A stretch of 64,000 bases of DNA, taken from Helicobacter sp. NHP19-003. Lineage in GTDB: Bacteria; Campylobacterota; Campylobacteria; Campylobacterales; Helicobacteraceae. Positions 60,626 to 64,000 of this stretch are shown one piece after another. The notes beneath the pieces were generated by a model. That model had not been told where the DNA came from, made no database searches, and saw only the letters and a list, made by a program, of their open reading frames with translations. The translations under genes were made by a program, and so were the position numbers. Position 1 is the first letter of the stretch, and the number at the start of each line of letters is the position of its first letter. The DNA is taken from positions 1,178,001 to 1,242,000 of the forward strand of contig NZ_AP024814.1 of the NCBI RefSeq assembly GCF_019703305.1, in the 5' to 3' direction.

Positions 60626-62551
60626 ATGGACTTAAGCTTGAGCTTAAAAGACAAAACTACTTTAGAAAAAATGGCAACCTCGTTGCGCTTTTTATGCGCC
60701 GACATGGTGCAAGAGGCAAACAGCGGACACCCGGGTGTGGCGATGGGTTTGGCCGATGTCGCAGTGGTGCTCAGCCATCATGTGCGCTTAAACCCCACCA
60801 ACCCTAAGTGGCTAGGTAGAGACCGCCTCGTCTTTAGCGGGGGGCATGCGAGCGCGCTCGTCTATGCGCTCTTGCACTTATGGGGCTTTAATGTGAGTTT
60901 GGAGGATTTAAAGGCCTTTAGACAGCTACACTCGCTCACCCCGGGGCATCCCGAATACAAGCACACCGCAGGTATAGAGGTTACCACAGGTCCGCTAGGG
61001 CAGGGCTTTGCTAACGCTGTGGGCTTTGCGATTGCGGGCAAAATGGCGCAAGACATGCTAGGCAATGCCTTTAGCCATAAGGTTTATTGTCTGTGTGGGG
61101 ATGGAGATTTACAAGAGGGGATCAGCTATGAGAGCGCGTCTTTAGCCGGGCACTTAGGCCTTGCTGATCTCATTGTTATTTATGACAGCAATGCGATCAC
61201 CATTGAGGGGGACACAAACTTAGCCTTCAGTGAAAATGTGCGCTTGCGCTTTGAGGCGCAGGGCTGGGCGGTACTTGAGTGCAAGGGGCATGACTTTTTA
61301 GACATTGATCAAGCCCTAAACCAAGCTCAAGTGAGCGGCAAGCCAACCTTGATTATCGCCCACACGACCATCGGCAAGGGGGCCTCAGAGCTCGAGGGCA
61401 GCGCAAAAACGCACGGCGCGCCCTTAGGAGCTGAAGTGTTAAAGCGGGCGAAAGAGGCTGCAAAGTGGGCGCACCCGCCCTTTTATATCCCCGAAGAGAT
61501 AAAATTACATTTCAGTTTGCAAAGGGGAGAGGCTGAAGAAAAGCTTTGGACACAAGCCTTAAGCCAAAAAACAAAAGAGCAAATCGCCCATTTGCAAGCC
61601 AAAGACTTTAGCAAGGTGGCTTACCCTGTGTTTGAGCTAGGACAAAAATGCGCCACAAGGGCGAGCAACGGGGCGATTTTAAACGCCATTGCCCAAAGCT
61701 ATTTGGGTTTTGTAGGCGGCAGTGCTGACTTAGCCCCCTCCAACAACACCCGTTTAAAAGAGAGGGGGGATTTTTTAAAAGGCGTGTGTGGACGCAATTT
61801 GCACTTTGGCATTAGAGAACACGCCATGGGGGCGATTTGCAATGGGATTTCTAATTATGGCTTGTTTGTCCCCTTTTGTGCGACCTTTTTTGTCTTCAGC
61901 GACTATTTAGCCCCTGCCTTGCGCTTGAGTGCGCTCATGCAAAACCAAGTCTACTATGTCTTCACGCATGACAGCATCGGGGTGGGTGAAGATGGGGCGA
62001 CTCACCAGCCCATAGAACACTTAAGCCACCTACGGGCTGTACCCCATTTTGAAGTTTATCGCCCCATGGATGCGCATGAAAATGTGCTCTGCTGGCAAGT
62101 GGCCTTAAAGCGGGGTAAGAGTGCGGCCTTTGTGCTCTCAAGACAGGATTTAGAGGTGGCAAGTTGTGCCCGTTTAGAGCAGGTGCAAAGGGGGGGGTAT
62201 GTGCTGTATAAAAGCACCAAAGAGGTGCAAATAAGTTTGCTTTCTAGTGGGAGCGAAGTTGTGCCATGCCTTAAAGCTGCGAGCCTTTTAGAAGAAGAGA
62301 ACATCGGGGTGCAAGTGGTGAGTGTGCCTTGTTTTGATTTGTTGTTGCAACAAGAACAAGAGTATTTAAACACGCTCTTGGTGGGGGTGGTTTTGGCTGT
62401 AGAGGCGAGTAGAGGGCTTGAGTGGTTTAAGTTTGCCGATGAAGTGCTGGGCATGCAAAGTTTTGGCAAGTCGGGCAAGGGGGCGGATTTATTCACATAT
62501 TTTGGCTTTAGCCCTGAGAACATCGCAAGCAGGGCTAGGGCATTGCTGTGA
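60626..62551 (+). CDS. tkt: Transketolase
   Basis: A 641-residue thiamine diphosphate enzyme of the pentose phosphate pathway. N-terminal LRFLCADMVQEANSGHPGVAMGLAD, the ThDP/metal site GDGDLQEGISYESASLAGHL (about 152-171) with NAI, and the Pyr domain FGIREHAMGAICNG (about 393) are clear. It moves two-carbon units between sugar phosphates. The stop overlaps the GTG of addB. HP1088-HP1089 are paired the same way. Confidence 0.96.
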   Translation: MDLSLSLKDKTTLEKMATSLRFLCADMVQEANSGHPGVAMGLADVAVVLSHHVRLNPTNPKWLGRDRLVFSGGHASALVYALLHLWGFNVSLEDLKAFRQLHSLTPGHPEYKHTAGIEVTTGPLGQGFANAVGFAIAGKMAQDMLGNAFSHKVYCLCGDGDLQEGISYESASLAGHLGLADLIVIYDSNAITIEGDTNLAFSENVRLRFEAQGWAVLECKGHDFLDIDQALNQAQVSGKPTLIIAHTTIGKGASELEGSAKTHGAPLGAEVLKRAKEAAKWAHPPFYIPEEIKLHFSLQRGEAEEKLWTQALSQKTKEQIAHLQAKDFSKVAYPVFELGQKCATRASNGAILNAIAQSYLGFVGGSADLAPSNNTRLKERGDFLKGVCGRNLHFGIREHAMGAICNGISNYGLFVPFCATFFVFSDYLAPALRLSALMQNQVYYVFTHDSIGVGEDGATHQPIEHLSHLRAVPHFEVYRPMDAHENVLCWQVALKRGKSAAFVLSRQDLEVASCARLEQVQRGGYVLYKSTKEVQISLLSSGSEVVPCLKAASLLEEENIGVQVVSVPCFDLLLQQEQEYLNTLLVGVVLAVEASRGLEWFKFADEVLGMQSFGKSGKGADLFTYFGFSPENIASRARALL

Positions 62552-64000
62552 AACAAGAGTGTCTGTATGTCTTTAGCCACCAAAGGGCGTGCAAGGCATT
62601 TTTAGCCACACAGCCCGATGGCTTTTTGCCCCCCACACTGAGTGTAAAAGACTTTTACGCCCAAATTAGCTATGTCCCAAACCTCATCAAAATTCCCCAA
62701 AGTGTGCGCCAGCTTCTCTTAGCCCACGCTATTGAAAAAGTCTTACACGAACTGCCCGAAAAGGATAAACCCTTATTGGTCTTTGAAAAAAGCTTTTTGG
62801 GCTACTTAGAGGGGAGCAACTTTGTGGGGCGTTTCTTTAACGAGCTGGCTAAGTTTAATTTAGACATTTACCAAATCAAAAATAGAGACATTTACGGCGA
62901 CTACACGCACCATTTAGAAGTTTTGGAGCGCATTTACGAGCATTACACCACACAGCTACAAGAGTTAGGCTTTTACGACCCCATTTTGCGTCTAAAGCCC
63001 GTAATCATCCCCGAAATCTTGCAAAAGTTTTCAAGGGTAGAGTTTTATTTGGGTGGCTCCTTGAGCCTTTATGAGCAAGAATTGCTCTTTGCCATCGGGG
63101 CGTTTGTACCGATTTTCCTGCATGCTAGTGTGGATCGTTACAACAAGGGGTTTTTAAATTTTCTAAATCTGGAGCTCAAAGAGGATCACAGCTATAAAAT
63201 TGACTTACAAGCTTTATCACGGCACGAAAACCCTATCCTAGAAACCACCCCCAAACCCCCCACAAAAAATATCCACATACACCACTTCAACACCCGACTA
63301 GAACAAGCCGCACTGGCTTTAGCCAGAGTGCAAGAGTGGCTAGAAGCGGGCTTAGAGCCTTCAAGGCTAGCCATCATCACTCCCGATTCGAGCCTCACGG
63401 CCCACTTACACCTCTTAGACACCAAGCGCAATTTAAACTTCGCTCACGGGCAAAATGTCAAGTGGGCTTATCAAAGTTACTTTGAAGCCTTGAAAAATTT
63501 AAAGCCAAGCAACACGCCCCCCCTAGAGGATTTAAACACACAGTGCTTAAGGTTAATGGAGCAGCTAAGTGCCCCCCAAGCCCTGCAAGACTTCCATCAA
63601 GAGTTTTACAGCGCACACTCTAAGGTGCAAGAGATTTTGTCTAGCTATGCCTTTGTTGATTGGATAGAGCTTTACACCCGTGCACTCAAAGAACAGAGAG
63701 TGGATGACACCATGGGCGGACAAGTCAAAGTCCTAGATGTGCTCGAGTGTCGGGGGCTGGAGTTTGATAAAGTGGTGATTTTAGACTTCACCGATCAGCT
63801 TGTGCCAAACTTGGCCGATCACGATCTTTTTCTAAACAGCAAAATCCGCGCACTTTTAAACATGCCCACGCTCAAGGACAAAAAAAACCTACAGAAGCAC
63901 TATTACTACCAAATCTTGCAAAACAGTCAAGAAGTGGACATAGCCTATCACAGCGCAAACAATGCCACCTACTCTAAAATGCTCTTAGAATTAGGGCTTG
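62548..64000 (+). CDS. addB: AddB-like subunit of the AddAB recombination nuclease (partial, runs off the end)
   Basis: An open frame from GTG 62548, coupled to tkt by a GTGA overlap, continues without stop through 484 codons to the window edge. The N-terminal region (SHQRACKAFLATQ, LVFEKSFLGYLEG) resembles epsilonproteobacterial AddB. The segment QVKVLDVLECRGLEFDKVVI (from 63721) is the helicase motif V-like region of inactivated UvrD-type domains in AddB. With AddA it processes double-strand ends for recombination repair, important for gastric colonisation in H. pylori. The C-terminal nuclease domain is outside the window. HP1089 has the same place after tkt. Confidence 0.85.
   Translation, partial: MKQECLYVFSHQRACKAFLATQPDGFLPPTLSVKDFYAQISYVPNLIKIPQSVRQLLLAHAIEKVLHELPEKDKPLLVFEKSFLGYLEGSNFVGRFFNELAKFNLDIYQIKNRDIYGDYTHHLEVLERIYEHYTTQLQELGFYDPILRLKPVIIPEILQKFSRVEFYLGGSLSLYEQELLFAIGAFVPIFLHASVDRYNKGFLNFLNLELKEDHSYKIDLQALSRHENPILETTPKPPTKNIHIHHFNTRLEQAALALARVQEWLEAGLEPSRLAIITPDSSLTAHLHLLDTKRNLNFAHGQNVKWAYQSYFEALKNLKPSNTPPLEDLNTQCLRLMEQLSAPQALQDFHQEFYSAHSKVQEILSSYAFVDWIELYTRALKEQRVDDTMGGQVKVLDVLECRGLEFDKVVILDFTDQLVPNLADHDLFLNSKIRALLNMPTLKDKKNLQKHYYYQILQNSQEVDIAYHSANNATYSKMLLELGL

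Noticed and set aside
1-64000. tRNA, rRNA, tmRNA, SRP RNA or RNase P genes
   Set aside because: By eye I found no cloverleaf with CCA-end geometry, GTTCRA loop in place, or signature core of these RNAs. A covariance search would be more sensitive.

Overview
The window is a chromosomal segment of a Helicobacter, most likely a gastric species other than H. pylori. Many gene blocks keep H. pylori neighbour order: fliW-murG, hrcA-grpE-dnaK, lutA-lutB-lutC-bcp, flgI-flgJ-like-flgS, metG through cmoB to the cholesterol glucosyltransferase, valS-ffh, aminotransferase-gpt-rimO, mutS2-murC-aminotransferase, lolE-like-secA-lolA, fixI-methyltransferase-ribD-gltS, and tkt-addB. Protein identities run well below intraspecies level, the base composition looks richer in G+C than H. 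pylori, and blocks adjoin in a different order. Species cannot be fixed from the window alone.

Layout. 1-117: start of a minus-strand TonB-dependent receptor cut by the window edge. 0.3-3.1 kb: small outer membrane protein, fliW, murG, and convergent comB3/comB2. 3.1-6.6 kb: heat-shock operon behind a CIRCE-like HrcA operator and a separate perfect palindrome. 6.6-7.4 kb: gene-poor decay region. 7.4-9.0 kb: HpaA-like lipoprotein and a sensor-like membrane protein. 9.1-15.9 kb (minus): comB9-comB10, lactate utilisation lutABC, bcp, and a glycosyltransferase held out of frame at a C8 tract. 15.9-18.3 kb: flagellar P-ring and the FlgS kinase. 18.4-23.6 kb: metG, a frameshifted HP0418-like gene, cmoB, a hotdog protein and cgt. 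23.7-28.1 kb: an exonuclease, an exported protein, two tandem repeats, a split Hop-like outer membrane protein/coiled-coil locus, and small zinc-ribbon genes. 28.2-36.1 kb: valS, ffh, an exported protein, a class V aminotransferase, gpt, rimO. 36.3-40.2 kb: NIT-domain chemoreceptor, a 0.28 kb mobile-looking repeat, and hipO. 40.3-45.9 kb: frameshifted mutS2, a membrane protein, murC, dapC-like, an LptM-like lipoprotein. 45.4-53 kb: uvrC (shortened), an RRM protein, LolE-like, secA, lolA, pseC. 53-59.6 kb: fixI, a methyltransferase, ribD, gltS and a carboxynorspermidine synthase-like gene. 59.7-64 kb: second copy of the repeat, an ATPase relic, tkt and partial addB.

Functional themes are envelope and cell wall (murG, murC, lolA, LolE-like, Hop proteins), motility and its regulation (fliW, flgI, flgS, pseC for flagellin glycosylation, chemoreceptor), natural transformation (comB), lactate oxidation feeding respiration (lutABC), cbb3 oxidase maturation (fixI), and host-cholesterol glucosylation (cgt).

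The strongest unexplained signal is a roughly 280 bp non-coding element present twice at about 98% identity in opposite orientations (38.7 and 59.7 kb), plus a decayed third relative (28.2 kb). It carries 18 bp terminal inverted repeats and several internal hairpins and sits at breaks of conserved gene order. A second theme is frame disruption at homopolymers and short repeats (glycosyltransferase, mutS2, HP0418-like gene, outer membrane locus, 13 bp repeat tail). Some of this may be true phase variation and some decay or sequencing error; raw reads would settle it.
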